A DNA stretch of 64,000 bases from Clarireedia homoeocarpa. Lineage: Eukaryota > Ascomycota > Leotiomycetes > Helotiales > Rutstroemiaceae. Below, piece by piece: positions 37,525-49,501 of the stretch. The notes below the pieces were generated by a model. The model was not told where the DNA came from. It worked only from the letters and a program-made list of their open reading frames with translations, and searched no databases. Numbering within the stretch: the stretch's first letter is position 1; every line of letters starts with the position of its first letter. The stretch spans positions 1 to 64,000 of the forward strand of contig LNKV01000097.1 of the NCBI GenBank assembly GCA_001465935.1, read 5' to 3'. The position numbers were made by a program, and so were the translations under genes.

Positions 37525-39992
37525 CTATTGATAAACGTCCGGCTTCTCTTTCGCCATTGTCTTAAGACTCCAGCTATCCGTAGAAGAACCCAACATTCTT
37601 AAACTTTCTCCAGCATTGGCAGATTTCTTTTTGCTAATACGTGACAATATCTTGTTCCGATGGTCTCCTGACATATCTCCCGATATCGTGTAATGCACAC
37701 ATATCTTCTTAACACGACCAGAGCATAATGTTGAACCATCATGATCCATTGGTCGTTTTAGTGCCGCCGCCTCAAACCTTGAGAGTGGCGTAAACGAATC
37801 CCGATCTATCTTTTTGTCACCCTGCCTGGCAGCCTGCTGTAATGACGCGGTTTGCTGAGCCTGAAGGTGCTGGGCCTGAAGCATCGCCGCAGCGTGTTGT
37901 TGCTGCTGCTGCTGGGTGGGTCCTCCGGGTACCTGCTGAGCTTGCATGGCTGGTTGCTGAGCAGCTTGAGACTGAGGGGTCGAGGCTTGTTGAGGGGGTT
38001 GTGACTGGCCCTGGGGCTGATTTTGATTCTGTTGCTGAGAAGCCGCTGCGGGCTGGGCTTGTTGAGCTTGGTGTTGCTGAGCTTGCTGTTGTTGCTGTTG
38101 CCGCTGCTGTTGGGCAGCCGCTTGGGCTTGATGCATACTCTGTATTTGCTGAGAGGTCAATTTCCCAGGTTGTTCCGGTTGGTTTGAGCTCATCCTCGAT
38201 CGAGACGAAGGATACTCAGTTCGGTCTATGCGGCTTCGGCGATCATCCATCAAAAGCTTTTGTCCGTGACCATACTCTGAAAGGGTGGCTTGGCTTCCTT
38301 CACGAAGCTTCTCTCGATGGATCCGAATTTTTCCACCCTCCTCGCATTGAATCTCTGCGCCACCAACTCGGACTTTGGCTTGGCCTGTCACCTCAATGGT
38401 AACGTTCTCATCATCATCGCCACTTCGTATAGTGCGAGTAGTTTGAGTTCCTCTATAATCACTGTGATCACGGGTTCCGCTACTCTTACTACTTCCGCTG
38501 CTCTTGCTGCTTCTGCTACTTCCAGCTTGTCTTCGCTGTTCTTCCCTCTTCAAAGCCTCTGCAGTAAGAGGCACAGAAGGGCCAGTAACTTCTTCCTGAT
38601 AAGAGGCAGCTTGGCGTATTTTCTTGTTGTAATCAGTTGACTCTGCAGAAGCTTGAGTAGATCTAGAGTGACCCGATGACAGTATGAAAGAGGATTGTCT
38701 ATAGTAACTTTGTCGACGTTTGCCCTTGGTAGCTGCCTCGATTCGAAACCTCTCTGCTTCTTTGGGGCGGTCGCCAACATTGTAAGATACTGAGTTTCGA
38801 TATGTACTTGGTCGACGTGGGCGCGAAGCAGGACGAGGTTCTTTATAGTACACCTTTCTAGCAGAACGGTACTTGTCGTAATATGGATTTTCATACACTG
38901 GGAGCTCAATAGTTGGTTGTTGTAGAGCAGCTGTTTGATTGGCTTTGACCAAAGGTAGAGGTGGTGGCAGCATAGCTTCGGAATCCCTTCGAGCCTTGCT
39001 CTTCTTGTTATAAGTACTTTCTGGCTCACTATATTGACTTTCGCGACTGTAGTTGCTGCTGTCTCTGCTAGTGTTGCTTTCAGCTTGGCTATCTCTTGAG
39101 GGAATGCGCGAAGGAACTTGGATGCTCTTCCGGTTTGGCTGTGTCTCTATAGCAGAATTGTAACTACTGTTATCGTCCTTATCACTGTAGGTGAATTCCT
39201 TGCGCTTATATCCAGCAGTGGTCATTCTTGGGTTTGGTACTGGCTTATCGCGAATACTATATACGGAAGCAGTTCTCTTATACTCGAAGCGTTCGGAGAG
39301 AGATCTGGCTGGTGCTAGTGCTTGTGAATCTTGAGGAGCGAAGTAGCCACTTGTAGGTGGCGCTGGGGTTACGGCATAAGTGAATGCAGGAGATGGTGGT
39401 GGAGCTTGGNNNNNNNNNNNNNNNNNNNNNNNNNNNNNNNNNNNNNNNNNNNNNNNNNNNNNNNNNNNNNNNNNNNNNNNNNNNCCGAAGCAGCGTGATA
39501 GCTCTGGGGTCGAGATCCGGAGTAAGTGTGCGCGTGTGATAAAGCGCGAGGTCTCATGGGAGTAGATGTCTCAACTGGTTGCATGATGACAGGTGGAGGC
39601 CGTAAAGTGGATGCAGGCTGAACGTCGTATTGTTCTGGTCTCATATCGGTCTGGACACTGAGAGGTCGATGATAATCTTGGGGAGCGTATTGACTAACTG
39701 GGGGGTCTGCGGCATAGTTGTTGTGGTTGTATGGTGGATATGAATCGGGCCTCGATTGCTGAGAATTCAGATCGATCTTCTCATCCGCAACCGAGTTGTC
39801 TCCAGTACTTTTTGCGAAAGCCATCTCTGCACTGTTCGATTTCCCGAAGCTCGGGATCACCGTTGGATTGACTTTCGACGCTCGTTCACGAGGAACATCG
39901 ACATCTGGTAAAATTGCTGGTAAAATTGCTGGTTGATTACTTCTTCTTCCCCACGCTAGGTACTCCCACTGTGGTTGTTTCGGATCTGTCAA
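37525..39992 (-). CDS. Long disordered Q/S/R-rich protein, interrupted by an assembly gap
   Basis: About 820 codons in one frame from ATG 39992 to the stop at 37525, apart from the N block 39410-39484. The frame open between the gap and the internal Met at 39225 joins without a stop, so that Met is not the start. The N-terminus (MTDPKQPQWEYLAWGRR) leads into Pro/Gln/Tyr-rich sequence; the middle is Ser/Arg/Tyr-rich. A compact segment (DDENVTIEVTGQAKVRVGGA, then EIQCEEGGKIRIHR) about two thirds along looks like the only folded part. It is followed by about 110 residues of Gln/Ala repeats (plus-strand 37850-38150) and a basic C-terminus (GRVKKICVHY, KILSRISKKKS). No known domain recognised. Composition suggests a nuclear, condensate-prone or scaffold protein; that is inference. 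Confidence 0.75.
39410..39484. other. Assembly gap, 75 N
   Basis: Run of N inside the Q/S-rich gene. If the coding sequence continues uninterrupted, the true missing length must leave remainder 1 on division by 3. The stated 75 leaves 0, so it is probably only an estimate. The flanks are Pro/Ala/Ser-rich low complexity, which is hard to assemble. Confidence 0.95.
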
Positions 39993-40114
39993 GGTAGCTA
40001 TTGTTGCAATTGCAAGAAATTTGTTTTGTGAAGTATATAAAAAAGAGAAATTCCGCGCAAGCGTTTCAACGAATGCGAGAATATCCCACGAGGTTTTGTA
40101 GCATCCTCATTAGC

Positions 40115-40543
40115 ATGGACCAAGGTTTAAAGACAACAGAAGAGGCTGAGGGGAAACTGAGGGCTGAACGGGATTATCAAGACTACCACTATCCAGGTCA
40201 CTACCCTTGTAATCAGGAACCAATTGAAAACCCGACGCCGATCGATACTGTGTACAAGTAAATCCTTTGCACAGCCTTGATGAGATTGTGTGTGTCTCGC
40301 AGATTGTGCAAACAAATAACTCTGATATTTTGCAAATATCTTCGGATTGCCAGTCCCGATCGAGCTGCTTGACTATCTCGGCCAATTTCGCGCCGAGATG
40401 GCCATATCATGGAAGAGAATAGAGTCGATGGATCCAATTATGTATGAAGCTTATTTCAAGTATGCCTCATATTTTGAGCGACTGCGTACCATTCAGTACG
40501 GGCGCCTTTTGATGTCACATGAATTTGCACAGCCGTGGCAGTG
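40115..40543 (+). CDS. Small hypothetical protein, possibly two exons
   Basis: Two plus-strand open segments lie head to head with the Q/S-rich gene, whose start is 123 bp away. The first (ATG 40115, MDQGLKTTEEAEGKLRAERD, then YQDYHYPGHYP) runs to a stop at 40261. The second ends at 40543 and reads PIELLDYLGQFRAEMAISWK, then RIESMDPIMYEAYFKYASYF. A GTAATC donor at 40209 and the CAG acceptor ending 40353 would join them in frame as HYPFPIELL, giving a protein of about 95 aa; without that splice these are two tiny ORFs. No domain recognised. Confidence 0.35.
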
Positions 40544-40852
40544 ATAGGACACAACATCTGCCAATCATCAAGATGTGTGGCCACTTCAATAGCTTTTCCT
40601 TATCGATTAACCCACTGTATTAGCCACTGTGTCACTTTACCCCACTGCTGCCTAGAAGCGTCGGTCGAGACATTCATCGTTTATTCTTGACTTCATAAAA
40701 TTCGACATTTCCATTTCGCTCACCCGAATTTGCCTGGGCCACCAGAGAACCTTTTGAAATGGATTAGGAAATGGGAGGACGGGGTCCAGTACTACCTGGA
40801 TTTCGGGGACACCTTCTGAGTTTCGATAATTTGAGGGTCCGTGCACTTTGGC

Positions 40853-40930
40853 ACTGAGCCCAGAAGCGTAACTGTCTACATCATGTGATTTTAACACTAA
40901 TCCCAAAAGCGTAACTGTATACATCATGTG
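40853..40930. repeat. Two tandem 43-44-bp units ending in CATCATGTGA
   Basis: CACTGAGCCCAGAAGCGTAA followed by CTGTCTACATCATGTGA is repeated 43-44 bp later as CACTAATCCCAAAAGCGTAA followed by CTGTATACATCATGTGA. Differences include transversions. The TCATGTGA end recurs in the inverted repeat starting at 41009. Confidence 0.75.
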
Positions 40931-41008
40931 ACTAAACACAAAGAAAGTTGATTTTTGGGATTTTTGGCAGGGGGCACCTTTCAGATATGCAACAAAAAGA
41001 TATAACTA

Positions 41009-41066
41009 GTCATGTGACCAATCATGTGACCAATCATGTAACTAGTCACATGATTGGTCACATGAC
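41009..41066. repeat. 22-bp perfect inverted repeat built from TCATGTGACCAA units
   Basis: Arms 41009-41030 and 41045-41066 are perfect inverted complements with a 14-nt loop. Each arm contains two TCATGTGA-type motifs (TCACATGA on the right). CATGTG/CACATG cores are E-box-like sites of the kind bound by bHLH regulators, which would be inference here. Confidence 0.85.
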
Positions 41067-41160
41067 CGATCACTGGACTGGTGACATGACTGGTGACAGG
41101 ACTGATCATATAGCTGATTATATAACTAGTTATATAACTAGTTATATAATTAACTTTATT
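41067..41160. repeat. Tandem CATGTGACTAGT-like units grading into RIP-converted TATATAACTAGT
   Basis: The repeat continues as GGTGACATGACTGGTGACAG, then GATCATATAGCTGATTATAT, then TATAACTAGTTATATAACTA. The last form is the first after C to T and G to A change. This marks the right border of island 2. Confidence 0.7.
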
Positions 41161-42440
41161 ATTAATTTAAATTTAAGATTTAATATATAGTTATATTAAT
41201 TATTTATAATTAAATATTAAAAATAATAATATAATAAATTAATATATTTTAATTTTAATAATTTTAATATAATATTTTAAACTAAATTATAATAATATTA
41301 TATAAATTAATTATATATAAATTAAAATTAAAATTAGATTATAAATATAATAATTATATTTATATAAATTATATATATATTATTATAATAATTTTAATCG
41401 AATTATTATATAAGGGAACTCTTGACTTTTAATAAATCTATTAAGTATCTAAGTGATAATCTGTATCTAACTTAATCTTGAATCGGTAATCTTAGTTATA
41501 ATTTAAACTAATAGCTATAATTTATTTAATTAATTGATTATATTATACACGGATTCAATTATCTAAAGAGCTACTATACCGGAATAGTCTAGTTAATAGT
41601 TATAATAGTACAATTATAATTTCATTAATATATTATATAACGATCTTTCCAACTATTTAGAACTCTAAATCTATAACCAACTAGTATAAAAGGCTTTAAT
41701 TTATTCTTAGAATCTAGCTATTATATATTCGGTGGGTAGAAGGTTATATCTGGTTTTTCACTATATAAATACTATCGCGATAACGATTATAAGGTACTGT
41801 ACCTAAGTTTCCTAAAATACTATTTAACATACTATTAGAGCGTTGTAAGTTCGTGAACATTCAAAAGAGGGCCGCCGAATTAATTACCGAGAGATTATAT
41901 TTACGATATCCTAAGTAGTTATCGTTTTATTTTTACTTTATATTACTTACAATATAGGGAACTTAGAGTTTATCTCGAGAAGCCTTTTCGTATATAGATA
42001 GTATATAATATATAATAAGGGCTAGATTCTATAGGGCTTAGAACAGTAAAGTAGAGTTTAAATTCAGTGATAATTTCTTATATATTAAAAAAGTATTAAT
42101 TTTAAAAGAATAATAATAGTAAAATAATTAAAGAAATTAAAAAAATAAATAATAATAAACTAATATTCCTAAATATATATATAATAAATAGTATTAATAT
42201 ATAAAATATATAGATTTATAAATAAACTAGTTAAAGTATAAATTAAAAGTACTTTTATATAAATATAGTCTATTTACAAATAGTCTTATATTTAGATATC
42301 GACTATATTTATTAACTAATAGACTAGTCAAGTTAGAAATTATATTAATTTACGAATCCTAAATATTTAGCTATAGACCGGAATAAATATAATATAATAC
42401 GATATTACTATTATTACAACCTACTAGTATAATTTAAATA
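41161..42440. repeat. AT-rich tract with less-mutated segment, downstream of the HET remnant
   Basis: Very AT-rich to about 41.4 kb, then somewhat richer in C/G (for example 41740-41900 with GAGGGCCGCCGAATT) to 42.05 kb. No open frame or terminal repeat recognised; it may include the 3' end of the HET gene transcript. Confidence 0.45.
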
Positions 42441-44960
42441 TAGTTTACTTATAGCTCTTAACTCTCTATTATTAAACACTTTCACTACTTATCAGATTAG
42501 GTATATAATACTCTCTAATAAACCGATATCTACTTCTAAACTATCTAAGTATATATAAGACCTTTCTATTAAATAAGATAGTTATTATATTACCTTCTTT
42601 CAATATATCAAGACCGATTCTTATATAACTCTTTTTAATAACGAAAAATCTTCTATTTATATAAGTACGAATAAAGGCTTAATAGAAACACTCTAAGTCG
42701 ATATTACTAAATAGTACTAATTTAAATCGATTAGTTATAATAATAGCTATATAGATATCTAAGTATTTAGTAAACTATTTTCTAGTATTTATATATAAAC
42801 TAGATCTTATCTCTATTAACATCGAATTATTATCTAGTCTAGCTATTAATATAAGAATAAATAAATATAAAACCTTAGTTGTTATAACTTTCTTAAACTG
42901 ATCTAGTATCGGAGTCTTGAGTAATAAACACTAAACTATCTTTATAAAATTATACTCTTTTTAATAGGTTTTAGAATTAAAATTATAATTTATAAGCTTA
43001 TTACTATATATATTAATTATATCGATTTGGATCTTTTAGAGAATAATACTATCTTTATTTGAAGTTATACTAATAAGTAAAGGCTCTCTATTATCTATAT
43101 TATATATATTGATATTGCGAGGACTCGAGAACTCGCTAGTTACCTTCGGGCTATATTAATCTAGTATTTATAAAAGCTAATACGATTATTATATTCTTAA
43201 AAGTTCTGATATATATAAGAGAATTAATAAGTCTCTATACTCTATAATTAAAAATCGTATTATATCCTAGTAGATATTCTTGACTAGTTTCCTATAATCT
43301 ACTTCTAATAGGTTATATACTCGTTGTAAACCTTTAGCTTTTACTAAGTAAGTTACTTCTTTAGTAAGTTTAAATATAGTAAATACTTTGTTACTTAGTT
43401 ATATTATATTATAATAACGAAAATCTCTAAGAAGTTCTAATAAAGGAAGTTTATAATTAAAGACTATATATATATTCTATATTCCTATAATAGTCGATAT
43501 TAGTAATAGATCGTCTAAATTAGATAACTGATATTTAAAGTCTAAAGATAAAGTATATCTTTTAGTCTAGAACTAATATATAACTTATCTTAAAATAGAC
43601 TATTAAATCTCCTAGTTATTAAAGATTACTATAATATTAATTACTAGTACTACCTTCTATACTACTTATATAGTTTATTAGTAATTACTCTTAATAACTT
43701 TATTTACTAAGATAAGATATCTACCTCAATACTACCTACCTAGATATATTAGAACTATAGATTAGAAAAGAAACTTTGTATAATCGATTATTCTTTTATA
43801 AATAGAGCCGGAAATCTATAAGTAATATTATAATAGATCGAGTTTTCAACTAGTCTTATAAATATTAAATAGTTTCGACTAACTTGAAAATTCTTTAATA
43901 TTTATATAATAAAAGAAAATATAATTAGTATACTTTTATATTATCTAATATAAAACAAACTCACACTATTTAACGAGATAGAGTTACTTTTTCTAAACTA
44001 TATTTTAATTATTATTACTTATTCGTATATTCTCTTTATTATCTTAATCTAGATTACTCTTTCTTTAATATCTATCTAATTTATATAAAGAGTGTCTAGT
44101 TATACTAAAGTTTATAAAATATTTATATTCTCTTACTACTTATTCCAATTTCTAGTAAATCCACTTTATATAAAGCGGCGGCTAGAATATAGCGAATATT
44201 TAGTAGACTATAGAATAACTAAGTCCTAGTTTAGAAAAGAACGAAGGTGTTTTAAAATATCGAACAAATTTCTTATAATAGTTATTATTACACTATTATA
44301 AATAATAAACTTCTCTATTAACTCCGTTCCCTAAATATATAAAATCGTTTTATAAAGAGAAGTATCCTTTATATTCTCAATCGTTACTAGAATATACTTT
44401 ATAACTTCTAAGGGAAATCCTAACTTAAAAGATAGAAGTCTAATTAACTTATTACTAATAAGCTAATAAATAGAGTTAGTATCTTATATTATATAATATC
44501 AACGAATATAGTATTATATAAGTATCTAACAAACTATTAGAAATAATCTGAAAGATATATAAATAGTTTATCTTAGATAGTTTAAATATACTAATTAAAA
44601 AAACCGGCTTTATTTTTTTATAAAGCTTTAAAATACTAGCTTCTTATTAGTATAATTAAAAGTAGTCGAATATATTCGGTTAGAAACTATATTTAAGTAA
44701 TTCTATTAGTATTATTTAATATAGTCTTATATTTTATACTTTTTTTTAGGTCGCGCGTCTAAGAAAATAAGAACTAGTTATATAGTAACTAGACCGATTT
44801 GAAACTATTCACACTTTTAACTTTATTAAAATAAAGGTTTAATAATTATATAACAATATTAGAAGTGTTAATATAGTAGATTACTCTAAGTTACTATTTA
44901 TTATAAAAACTCCTATTTTCTCTTAGACTCGATTTCGACAATTCGGTATTATAGGCTCTA
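42441..44960 (-). pseudogene. HET-domain (heterokaryon incompatibility) gene, RIP-inactivated
   Basis: HET proteins trigger cell death after fusion of incompatible hyphae. The minus strand shows the HET core: TLV*LDTLYINQIDIKERVI around 44040-44110 corresponds to the family's LWxDAxCINQxDxxEr motif (codons around 44076-44090), followed by IKIIKRIYEQ, the QVxxMxxIYxxA segment. Downstream in the same direction are LLISITSNKDSIIL and IQIDTI (43020-43080), and the C-terminal block FFVIKKSYIRIGLDILKEGN, then YILR and RFIREYYIPNLISSE (42480-42660), typical of HET-protein C-termini. Stops are TAA/TAG at Gln or Trp positions, e.g. Trp in the core motif. The N-terminal limit is uncertain. It is not a functional gene. 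Confidence 0.75.
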
Positions 44961-46476
44961 ATTAAGTAGTCGAAGGTAATTAACTACTTTTTAAATATAG
45001 TGGGTTTAAAATAAGATAAAATACTTATAAAAACAACTAATTACTACTAAGTATAATTAACTGTTTATATTATCGAATAGAGAAATTCAAATTTAAAGAA
45101 TCTAAGATAATAAATAGTCTAGGAGTTTAGTATATAAGATTAAAGTATAGTATAAGGATATTACTGATCACTAAGGTTTATAATCTAATTAATCGGCTTA
45201 TATAAACTTTCTATTTACTTATAAAACCGGTTTCTATCTAAAACAACAGCTAAGTATATATAATAACAATACTTTGAATTTCTACTCTTCTACAATCGCG
45301 ATAGATTAAGACCTTAGGGTTGGAAGTACGTGAGATACTCTAAGTAATTATATATTGTTTTTTCGACTACAATATATCTATTACTCTATATATATTATAA
45401 TATAAGTTTGAGAAATCTTAGTAAGTTATACAATTGAATATTTTAACTAGATTATATACTAATTCTTTTTATTAAAACTGTTTATACTTAGTAGTAAATC
45501 TATCTCTTTAAGTACTTTATTTAATCTTAATATAAGTTCTGACTTATTGATATTAGAGTATCTTTCTTTACTATTATTATATATTGGATTTAAAGAGTTT
45601 AGTAATTAGTAGTTTCAATTAGCTTTTATAAATAAGATATATATTATAAGGCTTATTTCTTTTTATTATATTTATTTAAGATAATATAAATATTTAATAT
45701 TATATAAGTTTTATTCTAATAAAAAGAATAGAGAAAGCGAAGTATTAAGGTTTTAATTATTAATAGTCTGTTTAACTCTAGCCTCTTCCTAGTTAGTCTA
45801 ATCACTATTATTATACTATATCTATCGAAATATAACTACTATTTATTCTAGATAGATATACTATAATAGTATCTCCTTCTCTTTATATACTTCTTTATAT
45901 CGTTCAACTTTTTTATCGACAGTCGAATAATATTATTTTATATAATATTCTATCTAATTCTCGATAATTATCTTATTATAAGTATAATCCTAATTTCTAA
46001 GAATTTATACTCTCTTCAAAATATAATTTTATTCAACTTTACCTTTATAGTCTAGACTAGTTTATAAGTTAGTAATATTGAGTTCGTAATATAGTCTAGA
46101 CTCTCTAGGCTAAAGATAGTCAAATTGTATTTTATTTAATCTATAGTTTTAATTATAATAATAGCTATTTTATATATAGTAACTCTAACTAAAGAATATA
46201 ATATAATATTTAATAAGATACTTGAGAGTTCTAGTATAAAACTAATATCACTTATCCTTTATAACTCAGAACTAGAATATAATAATATTATAAACAAGGG
46301 AAGAATTTAGTTAACTTAAAGGGGCGCTAGATATTAGTAACTTGAATTCAGACCGAGGAAGAATAGAGTAGGATCGAGAAATAAATAAATAGTAATATTA
46401 TATAATTATATAGGAATATAGAAATACTTTAGAATAAATCTCGATTTAATACTCTTATAAATATATTAATATTTAC
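44961..46476. other. AT-rich, partly mutated tract, nothing identified
   Basis: Moderately AT-rich with scattered normal codons but no frame I could extend on either strand. The HET gene's promoter is expected at its left end. Confidence 0.35.
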
Positions 46477-46666
46477 TATAACGATTTAGACCTAATCGTT
46501 ATAATAATATTTAAAAGCCTAGTATATATATATTTTAAATATATAACTTATCTGACTATATATAACTTATTAATATATATAAGTCTTTAAGATCTTTAAA
46601 ATCTTCTTAACTCTTTAATTATAAATTCTAAAGTTATTTAGTATCTTTATTAATAATCTTATTATA
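46477..46666. repeat. Solo LTR (190 bp), relative of the gag-only element LTR
   Basis: Starts TATAACGATTTAGACC and ends with the same block as the 187-bp LTR (TTATTTAGTATCTTTATTAA, then the TATA terminus). No partner LTR was found nearby. Flanked by TTAC (46473-46476) and TTAT (46667-46670), a 4-bp target duplication with one C to T change, so it formed by LTR-LTR recombination after insertion. Confidence 0.7.
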
Positions 46667-49500
46667 TTATTTGTAATTTAATTTATTTTTTAATTATATT
46701 AATAAATTAATTTTTATTTACTTTTAAATTTATAAATTTCAATTAAATAATATTTATATAAGTTAATAGACTAGATAGAGCTGAGGTGGGAGACTAACAA
46801 GAAAGAAAAAGAGAGTATTAAGTTGTTCTTTATAATAAATAGAATAAAAAGTTCTAGTTTCAATATAGAGATTAGTATTAATCCGCTTTAAATCATTATA
46901 ATAATTAGACTAATATATATTTTTACAATATTAGAAGCTATTCTATATATCTTAGCCACTTCCTAGTTAAGAGTATAATCCTATTTAACTATATTCTTCT
47001 AGTTAGAGAATAGGGTATTAGAATATTTTCTAGTGAAGATAAGATAACTACTTGAAAGTTTGATATTAGTATAAAAGGATCAAAGTATTCTCTCTTATTT
47101 CAATTAGGAAAAGAAGTATATAAACAAGTTATAAATATAACTATAGATTTTCATTGTCTTTTAATTCTTTATTGAAATTCGTTTTTAGTAAACGATTTAT
47201 AATTTTCAATTCTATAACCTTTCTCCACGTTTATATATAAGTTCACTTAACTAACTCTTATCTCCGAATAATTCAAATAACCCTAGATATTTATATAAGA
47301 ATCGGTATTAAATTATAAAAGGATTATTAAGTCTTAAAAGTCTAATCATATTATAATAATAAGATCTAATTAGAGTATTATAAAAAACAAATATTTATTC
47401 TTATACAAACACTTATTCCTATACAAACGTTTATTCTCGTATAAACACTTATTCCCGTTTACTTATAAAATAAATATTTATTTTACTATTTGATTCTAGA
47501 CCTATAAGAGTCTACTAAATTATTATTAAAGATACTTATAAAAGGCTCTTATTTCTATAATTTTAAATAGTTTAATCAAGTTATTTTATCTAATAAATAT
47601 AAACTAATTATTATCTTTCTTTTTCTTTTCCCTTTACTTTTATTATATTAACTTCTGATTATTTATTTAAGTTTTTTATACTATATATTATATAGGTAAC
47701 TTGTAAATAGTAATATAAATATCTTTAGCTTCTCTTATTATACTTTCGATAACTAGTTATATAATAAATATATAATATACTTTGTATAATATAACCTCGG
47801 CTACTTATATATCAGTTATATATTCGTACCCTTATTATATAATATAGAGGTAGTATAACGAGTAATAGTATCCTCGATATTCCGGTATAGTTAACTAGCC
47901 CAACTTCTATATCTTTAACTAGATATTTCGAAACTCGTTCAATATTATAATATTTATTACCGAATAAGTAAATAGTGATATATATTTCTAGATTATTACG
48001 CGGGTAAAACTATATAGGAGAGAGCGACTATAAGCAAGTGATTTTTAAAGAGGAAAAGATCTGTATAATATACTATAAAGATAAAAGTATATATTAGTAG
48101 TCTAGGTAATAGAGAAAATATTATATAGTTAATTTGAAGAGATATAATAAACTCAATTAATAGATTTTATAAGGACTAGAAAGAAGTGATCTATATAATT
48201 TTAAATACTATACTACGGATATTAGTGATAAATATAAACGGAGGGTATAAATAAAAGAAAGAGATATATAATATTAGAGATCGGCTATAATAAGTAGTTA
48301 AGTATTATATAATAGCTATATTCTTTTACTAACACTCGAATCTGGAAAACTAAATTAATTTAAGATAACTATAATAATTTATTTATAATAATAATAAGGA
48401 GGATTTATAAACTAAGTATAAGTTTTAAGTAATATAAATACTTTATATTTATAATATTTATAAGAAGGATAGAGAGATAGTATATAAGAAAGAGTTGTTT
48501 TAATAATAATAAAATTTAAACCTCTATTATCTCTCTATCGACAAATAAGTATCTATTAATATTATCAAACTATTCTAGGTTTCTTGTATTTTATATAAAG
48601 TTCCAATTTCCTATATACTATAAGTAGAGCTATTATATATATTAAAGTACTATTAATAGAGATAGAGTTGTACTTTAGTATTAAAGTTACTTAACTAATA
48701 ACGAAATATTAGAATTACTTTATTATCTAATAAAACAACTTTATTAACTTCTAAGTAATAATATAATATTATTCTTAATAATTATTTTTAGTATAGTTTA
48801 TTACAAAGTATAATTTATTATATCGACGTTTATTACAATCTACTATATTTATAATAATATCTTCTTTTATAAACGATAGCCTATTCGACTAACAATTATT
48901 GATAATCGAAAACTAAGAATTAGAATAGAAGAAGTAAAGATAGAACTTACTACTCTCTTTAATAGAAGATATAGTTTAAAGAAGATATATATATAATAAG
49001 TTAATAGTTAGTTTAATAACTAGGTTAACAAGTCGTTTCTCGATAATATCTTTTAATACTTATTATATAATAATAAGTTATTTTAGATTATAGTATACTA
49101 TATTATTAGTTAATTAAGATAAATTAAATAAAAAAGAGCGATCGATTATTTTAAAAACGTTTTATAGCTTTCTCGAGTATAATAAACTTTCTTTAATAAA
49201 AGAAGATAATAATAAATTCAATTAATATAAACAAAGAATATATATCGAATTCAAGTTAAACGAGGTTATACCCTTTGAGATATATAATTCCACTAATTAT
49301 AGATCTATAGTAATAATAGATATTGTTAAGTATAGATATATTAAACTTACTCGAAAGATAATATACTAGTAATAAGAAATTAGTTAAAAAGATCTTCTAT
49401 AAAAAGCTTAGATTCTATAGAAGTTTAAGTATACTTATATAGTTTAATTAGTTAGTATATATATAAAAAGTCGAATATTTACTACTTTGATTTATCTTGT
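46667..49500. other. AT-rich RIP-mutated tract, includes a minisatellite
   Basis: No clear domain. Around 46780-47170 the sequence is less mutated and resembles non-coding flank; plus-strand translation of about 48.0-48.4 and 48.9-49.2 kb is suggestive of protein but was not followed codon by codon. Confidence 0.35.
47388..47459. repeat. Minisatellite, four 18-bp units
   Basis: Units begin at 47388, 47406, 47424 and 47442 and resemble CAAACACTTATTCCTATA. Units differ mainly by C/T changes, with unit 1 the most AT-rich. Confidence 0.85.
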
Positions 49501-49501
49501 T

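Noticed and set aside
37842..38402. 186-codon plus-strand frame
   Set aside because: Antisense shadow of the Gln/Ala-repeat part of the disordered protein; CAG/CAA repeats read as Leu/Val/Ala on the other strand.
40652..40939. 95-codon minus-strand frame in the flank of island 2
   Set aside because: Its N-terminal third lies in the tandem repeats at 40853-40930 and no motif or splice partner is visible; part could be a gene fragment but this is not supportable.
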